Source: Lucifuga dentata (Eukaryota; Chordata; Actinopteri; Ophidiiformes; Bythitidae). Taken from it: a stretch of 64,000 bases of DNA. Below are positions 50,785 through 62,989 of the stretch, piece by piece. The position numbers were made by a program, and so were the translations under genes. Position 1 is the stretch's first letter. Each line of letters starts with the position of its first letter. Location of the stretch: positions 232,720 through 296,719 of the forward strand of contig VXCM01000938.1 of assembly GCA_014773175.1 (NCBI GenBank), given 5' to 3'. Under the pieces are notes generated by a model. It did no database searches and was not told the DNA's origin. It was given only the letters and a program-made list of their open reading frames with translations.

Positions 50785-52642
50785 TACACTTTATACTTTA
50801 ACAACCTACCAGCTCAACCTTAACCTCATGACTAATGATTCTTCATTTAAAACAAACAAATAAACAAGCAAATATTTTGTGTACAAATGGTGAAATGATG
50901 CACATGGATAGCCATTACAACTGGTCCGTTTACTGTGAATATTTCACTTGAATGCAAGCATCCCATCAGTGACATTTTTCTACTTGCAGAAACACAATAT
51001 CGTTATGTAATATTATTATACGACATACAAAATATTTCTTTTTCCACATTTAAAGGTTCCTATAGAGAAATATAAGGGGGAAATTGGTAAATTTAGGCCA
51101 TGTACATATTTCTTTGTGAACTTTCACTAAAGTTTGCTTATAGTAAAAATCAATAACTAATATTAATAATTCCATATTAAATTTGGCCATATTCAACTTC
51201 GATATTAATATCAAATAAAATGTTTTAGTTTAGCGCCATAAGAAGAATTAAATCTGGTAATATCCTGGGAAAAGTTGTGCTGATCTTTTTTCCGCTTACC
51301 TGCTGCTTTCCTCGCGTTCACGCAACTAATCCTCCACGCAAATTTTATCAGAATTTGACGCTTCTGTTTTATATACGTCGTTCACGCGCCACACGCGTGC
51401 CTGCTGTGTTTGTGCATATTTAATGTCAACTCTGTAAATGTGAAGCTAATCAGATTCAACAACAAGACTTCCGGGTATGTTCTTCAAAATTAAAGCTCTC
51501 ATTGTACCCCATTCATTTTGTTTATAGTAAATTAAAACAAATATTACAATCACAGAGGAATGCACATTTTTGATTTGTCAGGAAACTATCAGATTTTATT
51601 TTTGCCTAACATTACTCACGTATAAGACTCTGTTTGATCAAGTTGGCCTGCACAACATAGTCTAATAGATAAATAAATAATAATAAATAATAATAAATAA
51701 TAAATATATTTTTGCAGCTCCACTCTGAGCAAAATGAGCAGAACATCCCGGTCTATTCTAAGGTCTGATCTAAGCATCCTGATACAACGTACTGCTTTTG
51801 CACAATCTGTTTTTTCATTTAAGGCCATTAAACAAAGGAATATGCTTCCAGCTGAGTTGAAAACTTGCACAGATTTTTGTTCTTTCTCACATGATGCAAA
51901 AAACTGGATTCTTAGCAACCAGGCATGTCAACATTAGTTTTACCTTTGACTATGAATGACATTTTATTCTGTTTTGAAATTTGTGGATGTGTAATGTAAT
52001 TGTGTGTAATGATGTCTTATGTTATGTGTCTGTGTATACTGGTAGTTTTGTTTTATGTTTACCTGCCAAGGGAGTGCGGATGGAAATTAGCTGTTAGCTA
52101 AATCTGGTGCAAAGCACCTCTTCTCAGTTTGAGATTAATGTTTTTTTGTGCATGGTCCCTTTTTAAATAAACTAAATAAAATAAAAANTCTCAGTTTGAG
52201 ATTAATGTTTTTTTGTGCATGGTCCCTTTTTAAATAAACTAAATAAAATAAAAATAAAAAATTAATTAAAGGGTGATTAGTAACAAATCAACAAGATAAT
52301 ACCTGTCAATGTACAGCTGCATAGATACAGTACATTTTCAACTATACATACTGTTAGCATAGATAATTTTTGACACAAAAAGGTTTCATATTGGATAAGA
52401 ATTCTCATTACTTAGACATCAATTAACCATCATCAACATCATCATCAATGATTTTCATCCCCCAATAATGATGCTATGCTATTCTTTGCCCTCCACTACG
52501 TCAACCTTTTGGTTAAAATTAGCAAATCATGAATTTATTTTGAAATCCAACATATTTCCGGTGTGCCTGTGTCTTAATGCGAGTCCATTAACGCAGGTGA
52601 GAATGAACGGAGCCGGGACATTCACGTTTGTGCGTAAAAATG

Positions 52643-52693
<51 letters not shown>

Positions 52694-53047
52694 GACTCAG
52701 CAGATCATATGCAGCAGTGAATTGGGATGTGGTGGGGTGGGGTGGGGTGGGGTGGGGGTGTTGGTTTATTCGTGTAGGTCAGCAGTGCCACCGTGGAGCG
52801 CAACAATGGAGGAGCCTGCAGGCAGAGAAAGAGAAGGATTTGGTGGAGCCATCCGGGAGTCTGATTGAATGGTGGGTCCCAAAAGTCGAAGAAATTGAGC
52901 TGATAATCACTAGTTGATATTAATAAAGTAAATGATGATCATCTATTCAAACAAGGAACACCTGTCAAATCAGAGTTCGAATATGTATCTTGTTCAACAC
53001 ATGCAAAACTAACTAACTAACTAACTAAATAAATAAATAAACTATTG
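50570..53047. other. Spacer upstream of the beta-A crystallin pseudogene
   Basis: Contains (TG)n at 50610-50642, (AG)n at 50751-50780, (TC)n at 52648-52690 and a (GGGGT)n tract at 52730-52756. I looked for a beta-A start-codon exon on the minus strand and did not find one. Confidence 0.4.
51736..52255 (+). mobile_element. Non-LTR retrotransposon 3' end fragment
   Basis: The frame from 51734 reads RTAFAQSVFSFKAIKQRNML followed by PAELKTCTDF, resembling the last residues of jockey/RTE-type reverse transcriptases, followed by a 3' UTR ending in an AAATAAAATAAAA tail. About 61-65 bp of that tail are repeated around the N at 52188 (assembly). Confidence 0.55.
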
Positions 53048-53887
53048 ACCATATATATTCCAGTATAAGCCGAGTTTTTATTACCAAATTTCACAAAGCA
53101 AATCGGGGGGTTGCTTATACACCAGAAATTCAAATTTGATCCCAGAGAAAGAAATTTCCAGGACTGGAAATATTACCCATTACCACTACCCATGGAAAAT
53201 AGTTTAAATCATACCTTAGAATGAGATATTTCCTGACTAAACATCTTTTTCAGCGCATTTTGTGGCGGCCAGTAAGCGCTGTTGTGATTGGCCAGTTACA
53301 GTAATCAGTTTGGTATTAGAGCCATTTATTAATTATCAAATTTATTATCAAATGTTTAAAATATTTAATTTGGGAAAAGCTTAATAAAATAAATTATTAT
53401 TTTTGAATATTTACATCTTAACTGGTTGATCATCGCTGACTGCTTCACGGAGGAGGAGTCTATAGACGCTCAGCTGGAGGCTGATCAGTTACGTTCATCA
53501 AATCACGTCATATCCAGTTATATTTACGTGGAACGGGGCAGCCGTGTAGCTTCTGACCTCACCTCACGTCATGTTTTATTATTTTGATTGTGAAAATAAA
53601 TAAGATATGAAAAGAACAAGAGCGCGATGTTATCATTCTGGTGTGAGTCAGAGCCATTAAAGCGGTGAAGTTTTAAAATAGCCGTCACAACCCGGTGCGT
53701 GGATTATTTTCAGAAAATCAGAGGAATACTATGACAATACCCAGAAAAACAGGTAATTCACTAAACAAATAAATTGATGGAACAACATCAGAGGGTCGGC
53801 TTATATATAGGTTTCTTTAAAAATCTAAATTTGCAGGTCAAAATCAGGGGTCTGCTTATACACAAGATCGGCTTATACATATAAGGT
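53048..53887. mobile_element. Non-autonomous DNA transposon with 'GTATAAGCCGA' ends
   Basis: Left end ACCATATATATTCCAGTATAAG and right end (inverse) ACCTTATATGTATAAGCCGA form imperfect inverted repeats, and the motif GGCTTATACA recurs internally near both ends. About 840 bp with no transposase frame. The motif style recalls pogo/Tigger-like elements, but I cannot assign it firmly. Confidence 0.5.
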
Positions 53888-54224
53888 AAATACTAAACAG
53901 CAAATGTATAGAAAATTAAAGCAACTAACAGTTTTCCACTGAGAATAATTTATCTTCAACAACTTTTTCAATATCCCAGAAATCTTTGCAACGATACAAT
54001 GTCAATTTAACCCCTCCCCNCACCCACCCACCCACAAACACACACACACACACTGTCCTGCCCTTCCTCCAAGGGCCACAGTTGCCATAGTAATGCCTCC
54101 CCCTTCATCATTTAGTCCTTGGTCCTTGACATTTCATCTGGAGCCCATAAGGATGCTGGAGCCAACCACCACTGAATTCCCATATATACAGCCACACAGG
54201 CATGCAGTAAAACACAGCACTGTA

Positions 54225-54300
54225 TCATCTCAGCATCTTCTCATCTTCTTCATCTTCTTCATCTTCTCATCTTCTTCATCTTCTTATCATATCAGCATCT
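54225..54300. repeat. Imperfect (CATCTTCTT)n tract
   Basis: Pyrimidine-rich imperfect repeat just upstream of the crybb1 exon relic, in the place of the (TTCTC)n tract that precedes the real exon. Confidence 0.8.
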
Positions 54301-54322
54301 TCTCTTCATTAGTCCTGGCATC

Positions 54323-54418
54323 ATGTCTGCTGGAGGAGAAAAGTCTAAGGCTGCTTCCCAGACAGACTGGAAGATGACTCAAAACAAGATGTCTGAGATG
54401 GGCATGGTGTCTTACAAG
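54323..54418 (+). pseudogene. Relic copy of crybb1 first coding exon
   Basis: Encodes [15 protein letters not shown] and on to SEMGMVSYK, 32 codons, differing from the crybb1 exon at 58917-59012 by only a few residues (G to W, T to M, M to V). The sequence expected at the acceptor (CCAG before TCATC) is CCTGGCATC, and the donor GT is AT (54419-54420). A CA tract follows both copies. No partner exons for motifs 1-4 occur between here and 57700, so this appears to be the leftover of a partial tandem duplication. Confidence 0.8.
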
Positions 54419-54420
54419 AT

Positions 54421-54422
54421 AC

Positions 54423-54484
<62 letters not shown>
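54421..54484. repeat. (CA)n microsatellite after the crybb1 exon relic
   Basis: Parallels the CA tract that follows the functional exon at 59018. Confidence 0.95.
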
Positions 54485-54487
<3 letters not shown>

Positions 54488-56540
54488 TCTGAGCAGAGTT
54501 TTCTGAAAGTGTGTAACTTTACAGAGAAATGGTGGAACACTGACAATTTTTTTCTACAGCACATTTTCCATTTCACTTCTTATAAGTGGGCTGTTGTATT
54601 GATTGATAAACACACACGAGTAAAGGACTGTTTAATGGATTGATTTTTGGATTTCTGTGGCTGTCTATCCACCTCTTTATTTATGCCTCGGTGCTTCTCT
54701 TTTATCTCTCCCTCATATTTGAGCTCCACTTAGATGAAGATGTGAGGATGAAGGATCTGGCACACGTAAGTGCAAAAAATAGAACATCTTTGCTCAGTCA
54801 AGTGTCATTTGGAATTGATTTATTTCTTGTGTTACACAACCATGTCAGCTTTAGCAGCTGTAGCAAACCAGTTTATTATATGATAGTTTGGTTTTATTCA
54901 GATATTATGATATCCCCTTGATTTGAGGCTGTAAAGTTATTACTACATTTATCTTGTTACTCATTTACCTCCATGGAACATACAGAAATAAACAAAACCA
55001 TTAGCTGTGAAATATTCCAATATAAAGCTGTTTAATGTACCAAACCGATCCACACATGCACACAAGCTGCTATTTAATATGACCATGTGAGTGAAAATTG
55101 GTCAAATTATCATTGAATCTGAAGGTAGGTGTATCTCACACACTCAAATGCTTGTACACCACCAGCCCGTTACATTTTAATACCTTAGACTGTCCTCTCT
55201 GAAACCATCCTTAAAATCATAGATCTACAATATGGACACGACCATTAAGTCATGTTACTGCCATGTTGTACCAGATGTTAATATGGAACATTTATAGACC
55301 TATGTCATGTGTTCCTAAGATAAAATATAGATATATTCCCTGATTAATAACTTAATGTTTGTGCTAACTTTCAGAAGATCCTAGAAGTTTTTTTTGGGAA
55401 GTTGCTGAGGTTTATTAACAAGAAAAATAACTAAAGTAGGCATTGTTTACTCACAGATTTTAACTTAATATTACTCCTATATGTTTTCCAACATTTTGTT
55501 AATTTTTGTTATTTTTATCAGCTAGTGTTTTGTGAAGAGAATATATTTTGTGCTGAAAAATGTACAATTTTGATGCTTGGCTTACACACCCGCATAAAGT
55601 ATTCTATCCCTCAACTCCTTATACAAAGTGACACCACATTGATGTGGGTGTTTGAAGAAATTAGGGAAATTAAGGTATTTGAAATTCAAATGTCAGAAGG
55701 CTGAGGAAACCAAGAGGCATAACAATTTTTCCTCAAGAGATCAGAGAGTGATCTGGAACTAAGCAGGTACTTCTTAGCCTTTGTCAACTCATTTGGTCAT
55801 TTTACCTTACTTGCTCCCCAGTCTGCAGTTTGTGATAAGTAGCTGCAACATCCATTCTCAACATCCACCGCAATATTTTACTACCCACGCTCCAAAAGCA
55901 GAATGCTATAATTTAATAGCTTTATCCCACTGTGACAAGCAGAGAGATTCAAAACAATGTCCGTGCACACTCTTAACCTCTTTGCCCACCCAGAGGTATC
56001 ACTGTGAGATTATTGCTTCTCTCCATTTATTACTTTTCCTGCTATTGTTCTTCCCAGGGCCTCTTGATTGGAGCACTGCATCACTAAAGGGAGGAAGAGC
56101 AAATAATTTTCTGACAGGCTTTTAAATATGAACTCGGGCAGCCTGTCATTATTATGAGACTGCTGTTGGGGATTGTGTCTAAAAATATTTTAGGTAACAG
56201 CGAGATAGCAGTATCAGAGTGAGAACAGCACAAATGATTGCTGAAGTTGGAATAACTTTATATGTATCACCCACTGCAAATATTGTCTCATTACACCCTC
56301 CATACATACACACTCATTTCACTCCCTTACTTCATGAAAGTTCATTGAGCCTTAAAGCTATGAGCACTGAGAATGAGTTTAAGATTGTACTTTATTGTTA
56401 TTATATGATAATAATAGCTTTCTTTTTTGAAGATCTCAGTGGGAATAATTGTTATAAGTACAGCTAAACCTTTCTTTCTGAGTTCTTTAAGGTCAAATAA
56501 ATGGATTTTTAGTTTGTCACATATTCTTCTTTTTCCCAAG
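54485..56540. other. Spacer between the crybb1 exon relic and crybb1
   Basis: AT-rich sequence with scattered short frames; I see no supported gene, RNA or recognised repeat. Confidence 0.4.
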
Positions 56541-56542
56541 TA

Positions 56543-56859
56543 CAGTGGTGAAAGAAGTATTCAGACCTTTTACTTCAGTAAAATGTTTAAATAGTTCAGT
56601 GTCAGAATACTCATTAAAATAAAAGTCCTGCATACAAATGTTTCTTTGCAGTAACATATAACTAAGCCTCAAAAATAAAAAGAATGGCCCTTTAACTAAC
56701 AACAACTATACAATTAACATACTGTAAAACTAGTAATTTCTGAATCATGTCAATAAATTGTTGAAGAATTTTCTAGTTTTTAATTCCCCCCCAAATTTCC
56801 AGAATCAGTTGTTTTTTCCCCTCATTTTTTTAAATTGTTTTTTTCCAAAATATTCTAGA

Positions 56860-56937
<78 letters not shown>

Positions 56938-57031
56938 ATGAAATGTGAATATGAAATATATGAAAAATTAAAACTTTCTGGAATATATATATATTCCAGA
57001 AAGTTTTAATTTTTCAAGTGCATTCTAGAAC

Positions 57032-57093
<62 letters not shown>

Positions 57094-57419
57094 TTTTTTT
57101 TCTTGGAATTAATTTATTTTAGGTGAAAAATTGGCAGTCTTGGTGGAAATGTCAAAATGATTACAAGCCAAAATTTGTCATCCTGTCTAGTAAAGGACTT
57201 GTCTTATAGTGCAGCTTCTTTAGATGGCAAATAAATGCCAAATTCAACAAAAAGTGAGGAAAAAATAACTTTAGACTCCCGAGAGTTAATGTTTCAGCTG
57301 ATCTAGGTCTAAAGTAAAATAAAATACTTCATATATTACTGTAGTGGAACAAACAAGTACAAATATTTATCTATGATTTGGTGCATTATATAATAAAATG
57401 TTCTTTGTTACTTTCCATC
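56543..57419. mobile_element. hAT-like non-autonomous element with GATA/TATC arms
   Basis: Begins CAGTGGTGAAAGAAGTATTC and ends TTTGTTACTTTCCATC, the inverse style of end, as in a widespread fish hAT-derived repeat. The middle holds (TCTA)n at 56860-56937, a perfect palindrome at 56962-57015 and (GATA)n at 57033-57091, so the centre is itself a large inverted repeat. Confidence 0.5.
56962..57015. repeat. Perfect 54-bp palindrome
   Basis: Arms of 27 bp (56962-56988 and 56989-57015) are exact reverse complements with no spacer. They are flanked on the left by (TCTA)n and on the right by (GATA)n, extending the symmetry to about 230 bp. Confidence 0.9.
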
Positions 57420-57570
57420 TTTGCCCAAAATAAATGAAACTCTAGAACTCTCTCCTTTATTTTTTATCATCTGTATTATATACTTGGTAAATCTACCATT
57501 TGGGAAAATATGATGTCATATATCATTTGATATATAGTAAAAGACAAAATAAGAGAAAGCAATATTGCTC

Positions 57571-57605
<35 letters not shown>

Positions 57606-57606
57606 G

Positions 57607-57645
<39 letters not shown>
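57571..57645. repeat. (TCTG)n(TC)n microsatellite upstream of crybb1
   Basis: Compound pyrimidine tract ending about 90 bp before the crybb1 TATA box. Confidence 0.95.
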
Positions 57646-57648
<3 letters not shown>

Positions 57649-57675
57649 ATGATGGGGGATTTCTATTCTGTGGGG

Positions 57676-57808
57676 GCTGTGAGCTCAGCGAGTTTGTTTT
57701 TATCTCTATAATCCCCTCTCTCTGGGTGTTGGTGTATAAAAGCAACGAGGGGCCCGGCGCTGTCTCACACAGACCAGCAGTCTCAGGCCTGTCCACACAC
57801 TGCCACAG
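57676..57808 (+). promoter_or_regulatory. crybb1: crybb1 promoter and non-coding exon 1
   Basis: TATAAAA at 57735-57741. About 45 bp upstream is GCTGTGAGCTCAGC (57676-57689), a near-palindrome with TCAGC half-sites like a Maf response element, the class of site that drives lens crystallin promoters. Transcription should start near 57765. A non-coding exon ends at 57808 before the consensus donor GTAAGA. Confidence 0.65.
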
Positions 57809-58543
57809 GTAAGACAGTGGACAAACATCATACAGAACGGAAAAAGAGAGAGACAGGGAGCTGATAGAAATTTAGAAAGAGAAGCAGAATATTATAAACT
57901 GGAGTGAAGTAATTCAATTAAACTTTATTGTCATTGTAAAGAGTACAAGTATAAAGAACAGGCTTGGATATTGTGAAAAAATTAGCTGAGCACAAACAGG
58001 AAGTAGACTGTTAAGTGGAACATTATGCAGCAATAGCAGCAGAACTAAAATAAAGACTAACTATGCAAAGGATGATGCGAAAGTCACCGTGCAAAGCCTC
58101 TAGCATGCTGCAAAAACTCCTAGAGTAACTTTAGGTTGTTACTGAGTCCAAAAAGTCTTAATTTCTTAAAACAAGACAAAACTGCCAGAGTTTCCACTAC
58201 ACTAGAATTGAGAAAAAAAAAAGACTCTTGTTTTGAATTTAAGTCTACAAGTTTAGTTCTGTTGGAATCAGGTTGGAGTAATTCCACTGCACCGCGTTGT
58301 TTTTATTGGGTTAAAAAATAAGAACTTTAGGACTATACAGTATATATTCAAGAAATATATGATCTTACAAATCACGTTGGTTTCACAAATGCAGCAATAA
58401 AATTGTATTTGAGTTGTAAATGCTATGTTTTGCCACTTCAGTATTTGGGAAATTGCACCATCATGCTACCAAAGTCGAGCTACTGAGGATTAGAAAGTTC
58501 TGTTTAGGTGTATTTTTTATGTATATAAAATGTTTATATATGT

Positions 58544-58544
58544 A

Positions 58545-58603
<59 letters not shown>

Positions 58604-58604
58604 A
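58544..58604. repeat. (TATC)n microsatellite
   Basis: In crybb1 intron 1. Confidence 0.95.
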
Positions 58605-58830
58605 TCTATATCTATATATAGATATATATATGAAAAGCAGGTGACTTGCACAGAATGAAATCCAGTAAAGCAGAATATGTCTTGTATTTTCCTTGGGATT
58701 GAGTGTCAGTAGCTTGATGTTTTTTCCTATAATTATCATTGTAAAGCAGATGACAAGGTGGTAATTTGTGTGGTCAAGACTTTGTTCATATGACAATTTA
58801 TTACAGTATTATATAAAAACACTAAAACCT

Positions 58831-58893
58831 CTTCTCTTCTCTTCTCTTCTCTTCTCTTCTCTTCTCTTCTCTTCTCTTCTCTTCTCTTCTCTC
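58831..58893 (+). repeat. (TTCTC)n tract before crybb1 exon 2
   Basis: Pentanucleotide pyrimidine repeat that ends about 18 bp from the acceptor of the start-codon exon and provides its polypyrimidine tract. Confidence 0.95.
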
Positions 58894-58916
58894 TCCTCTT
58901 CATTATTCCAGTCATC

Positions 58917-59016
58917 ATGTCTGCTGGAGGAGAAAAATCTAAGGCTGCTTCCCAGACAGATGGGAAGACGACTCAAAACAAGATGTCTGAGATGGGCATG
59001 ATGTCTTACAAGGTAC

Positions 59017-59069
<53 letters not shown>

Positions 59070-62000
59070 CAGATGATCAAACGTATATTAAATCCCTTCA
59101 CACAGTAACACCTTGTGCAGCAGTTGGCCTCACATTAACACTTTACCTTCTGCGCTGACGTGGATTATCCAGGACCTGATAGCTGTTCCAGCTGAGGGAG
59201 GGGGCGGCTGACAGCTACAAATGACAGAAGAATATTATGAAAACAAATTTGGAGAAAACTGTCACCACAGCACAGTCACCTCTATTTGCTGTGCCTTTCT
59301 TTCTTTCTTTTTTTTTTGTTCACTTTGATCCCTTTATCCTTTCTCATGATCTGTGCTTGGTTTTTCTGCTCTCCTGGGATATTTCTCTTGATCTGTGAAT
59401 GAATGCAGCTCTGTGATCTCTGTATTCATGCAGTGCAGTAAGATTATTTCAGTCTGTTTTCAATACAAATCCATTTACAGTATTCCTGGAATTTTCTTTT
59501 AAATGAGTGTCACTATCTTGAATCACTGCTCGTGATTTTAGAAAATTCTCAGACAGTTGATTGCCATGTGATCCTGGCCAGCAGCTTTCAAATGTTTTTA
59601 GGCATCGTTTGCTGTTACAGGCATGAAAGAAATGTTTAGATTTTCACAAGAAAACTTGTAGTTAAACCTCTTAAAATTAGTTTAATAAAAAAGACAACTA
59701 ATCAAATTTCAAGCACCTTTAAACAGAAAAGTATAAAAAAAAAAAAAACCTCACTGCATATGAAGCTAAACAGGCTTAGACAGAATTCTTTTGAATTCTA
59801 TTTTGCTTGTGTGTAGTAGGGTTTTTTCTCCCCACAATGAACACTAAACCTATTTCTTTTTCCATTTCCTGTCTTTCTTTACATGTTATTTTCTGCACCA
59901 TCCAGATGTATGTGTATGACCAGGAGAACTTCCAGGGTCGTTGCATGGAGATCAATGCCGAGTGTGTGAATGTGTGTGACATGGGAATGGACAAAGTACG
60001 CTCCCTACGTGTTGACTGCGGACCGTAAGTAGCCTGTGCACATACATGTATCTGCTTCTGCATCTGTTAGCTTTAATATAACATGTGTTTTTGCTGTTGG
60101 CACAAAAGGAACCAGTGCTTTATCAAAACCTCACAGACTAATTTTATGTTTTATTTTTTATTTGTTTATTTATTTTTTATGGGCAGAGGTTATGGGATAG
60201 AAAAAGGTTTTATTGTGACTAGAGTATGAGGGCTTTTTATGTAAAAATGTCTGTGCAGTTTGAATGACATTCTCATCTGTTCATATCTGAAGTAGAAGGT
60301 CATTCATTAAAGCCAAATGGACAGAATGTCTCCTGTTCTAATAACATACTGGGCTAAGAGAAAGAAACAATGATAATAATTATAAACAAAGTTTTTCCAA
60401 CTTGGTAAGATATGTCAAAGCTGTTTGCATGCTACCGAATCAGTATCATCTCAGCTACGCACTGTTGCATGTTTCTAGCCTTATTTGTTACAACAATGTC
60501 ATTGCGTAACCCTTCCACCAGGTTATGTCAAACTAATTTCTTAACTTTTTGAGTAATCCTGCTAACAAATAAGTAAACTAACCAATAGAATTCAGGTGAA
60601 AACATAACCTCCTTGGTGGAGGCGTATCTGCATTTGATTGCATCCTTAGTACATGCACATAACCGCAGACAGTAGGGCAGTGGCGCAGTGGTTAGCATTC
60701 TTGCTGTGCATGCTATCCTTGTGTTGTATAGGTTTCCTCTGGGTACTCAGGTTTCCATCAAAAACCTGTGATAATTTATTGCTCATGCCATTGCCTTTGG
60801 CTGAGTCACTAGGCTGTAGACCCATAGTCAGTCCCTAGCACTGCGCTGTGGTTATCCACTGTGCTAGCAGTTAGGATGGATCAAATGTAGAAGACTGATT
60901 TTCCCATAGAGATCAATAAAGTGTAAACTTAAAGTAGCATAACATATTTGAGCCCAATCCACATACATGCTATATTGCTGCCAACCATTTTCCAAAACAT
61001 ACTACTGGAGTGGTAAATATTAGCATTGTTCTTCCATAGAGGCTTGAAATGTGCTTGAGATAAGTAATGCATCACAGCAAACACAACGTCTGTTAAATTT
61101 TTGTAGATGTAACTTAATTTATCCAATCCAACACGGAGTTACAGTACATGGAAGAAAATGTATGCCTCCACCAGCGAATATAGTTCCAGGAGAAGATGGC
61201 TTTTACAGAGAGGAACAACATTTACCTGAGGAACAATTAAAAATGATTATCTCAAAGAATGTGTGAAAAGCTGAACCATTTTTGTACCTGTATGTACGTT
61301 ACAAAATAATCAGTATCAGCTGATGTTACTCCAGTCACACAAACTATGTGACCTTCAAGTTGTACCTTTACTGTTATGTCATGCTTTTGTACTTTTTCAT
61401 ATGTTTAGGCATTTAACTGATGCTTGGTAATGAGTCCAGCTATGGAATGAACTTTTAATAACAATTTATTAACGCATCAAAGAAATGAGTCATGATTGTG
61501 ATGGAAAGAGGCGTAGTGCTGCAGGAATGTTATATGATGATCATGTAAGAGAGAAAGTGTTAGGAAATGTAGTATAAAAGCAGAAGGGGAGGAAGGTTTC
61601 TTTTCAGGGTTAGCAGAAATGGTAGAGAAAGCGAAGAGAGCATCAACAAGCTCTGCTTCATAACATCCTTTTTATACTGCAAATAAACTGTATTAAAAAC
61701 CATTTCCTTATACCATTGCTGTGCATTGTATGCTGAAGATGTTGTGGAAGTAAATTAGCTAATTTCTTTTTCCCTCCCCACCTCCCATCTTCTCTTCCTG
61801 ACCAATATTTCATTCCTCTTCCTCCTCCTTTCCTTCTCAGCTTTGTTGGCTTTGAGCAGATGAACTTCTGTGATGAGAAGTTTATCTTGGAGAAGGGCGA
61901 GTATCCCCGCTGGGACTCCTGGAGCAACTGCCAGAAGAATGACTACCTGCTGTCCTTCAGGCCTGTCCGCATGGTAAATCCTTTATCTGTGTGACCACAT

Positions 62001-62312
62001 GAGGAAAATCGATTCCTGACTTTGGTGACTTTAATCCATCCAATCATCTGAATATTTATCTAAATTTCACACAGCCCAGAGAGTTGTTTTATTCTTTTTT
62101 TCAACATCTTCTATCCATCTATTTTCCAACTACTCTCATCCCTTCCTTCCTTTCCCCACTATTTTCCAGGATCCTGAGAAACATAAGATCTGCTTGTATG
62201 AGGTTGGAGAGTTCAAGGGTCGTAAGATGGAGATCATGGATGATGATGTCCCCAGCCTGTTTGCCTATGGCTTCACAGACAGAGTGGGCAGCATCATGGT
62301 GAACGGTGGAAC
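58917..62312 (+). CDS. crybb1: Beta-B1 crystallin, first four coding exons
   Basis: Structural protein of the lens fibre cell. Coding exons: 58917-59012 (N-terminal extension [17 protein letters not shown]...MSYK, 32 codons), 59906-60024 (Greek key 1: [27 protein letters not shown]), 61841-61973 (key 2: [36 protein letters not shown]), 62170-62312 (key 3: [44 protein letters not shown]). The phase out is 2; the key 4 exon is not present up to base 64000 and must lie beyond the window. Exon lengths of 119, 133 and 143 nt are normal for the family. An N-terminal extension before key 1 is typical of beta-B (basic) crystallins. The start ATG follows its acceptor by 5 nt. A crybb1-like teleost paralogue cannot be excluded. 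Confidence 0.92.
59018..59068. repeat. (CA)n microsatellite adjoining crybb1 exon 2 donor
   Basis: The donor GTACAACAC merges into the CA tract. Confidence 0.95.
60665..60930 (+). mobile_element. Common fish interspersed repeat (GGCGCAGTGGTTAGCA family), degenerate
   Basis: Contains GTGGCGCAGTGGTTAGCAT, then GGTTTCCTCTGGGTACTC and a terminal GATCAATAAAGTGTAA, three landmarks of a very widespread non-coding repeat in fish genomes. It is in crybb1 intron 3. Confidence 0.55.
60932..61265 (-). mobile_element. Long-TIR MITE-like element, subfamily B, fragment
   Basis: Matches the left end and interior of the copies at 43704 and 47632 (TTTGAGCCCAATCCACATAC, then TACTGGAGTGGTAAATATTA); the right end is missing. 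It is in crybb1 intron 3. Confidence 0.55.
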
Positions 62313-62989
62313 GTGAGTAGTCATCGCTCCATCACTTGAAATTATTTTAGATTTCTACAATGTATTTCTTTTTTTTTTATTTGAGTCCTAAATGTTGTAT
62401 TCCCTGAAGAAAAGTGAAAATTTCTCTCATTGCAGTCAGATGATTCAAACAGGTTTTGTTTTTTGTCAATACAAATGAGTATTTTCTCATTCTTAAAAAA
62501 ATTTTGTTTCAAGGATTTTATAAGAATGAGTATCCTAAATCAAGAAACAGCACTGAACATGATTTGCACCGTAGAATGTCTTTTTTTTATATAATTGGCT
62601 CGCTCCACTGAGTTTGAAGCGTTTTCCCTTTAGCTTTTGCACAGTGGGTGTCTTGTTTTTCTGTGAGCAGAGCCGCCTTTTGATGCAGAGGGTTTGACCT
62701 TCCTAACTGAACTGTTAACAACTAAAATGTTGAAAAGCTTTTGTTGACCTCCTGAAGCTATTCAGACTAACAGCTAATAGCAAACTTGGCAGCAATGAGA
62801 TGCCTGTAATTTTTAGATTTGTATTAGTATTATAATTCTCATTGCCTCTGTTGATTGTTGCTGTGTGTATACAGAAAACAAGTGATTGACCGCTAATTAT
62901 GTTTTTTTTTCTTTTTTCTTGGGAGAGTTTAGACAGCTACTTCCAGGCATGATCACATCCAATTACAATATGTTTGTTTGAAGGCAAAG

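Noticed and set aside
54419..54424. AT-AC (U12-type) intron start after the crybb1 exon relic
   Set aside because: The sequence ATACAAC lacks the ATATCCTT consensus of U12 donors, and the homologous functional exon uses GTACAAC; a simple G to A change explains it.
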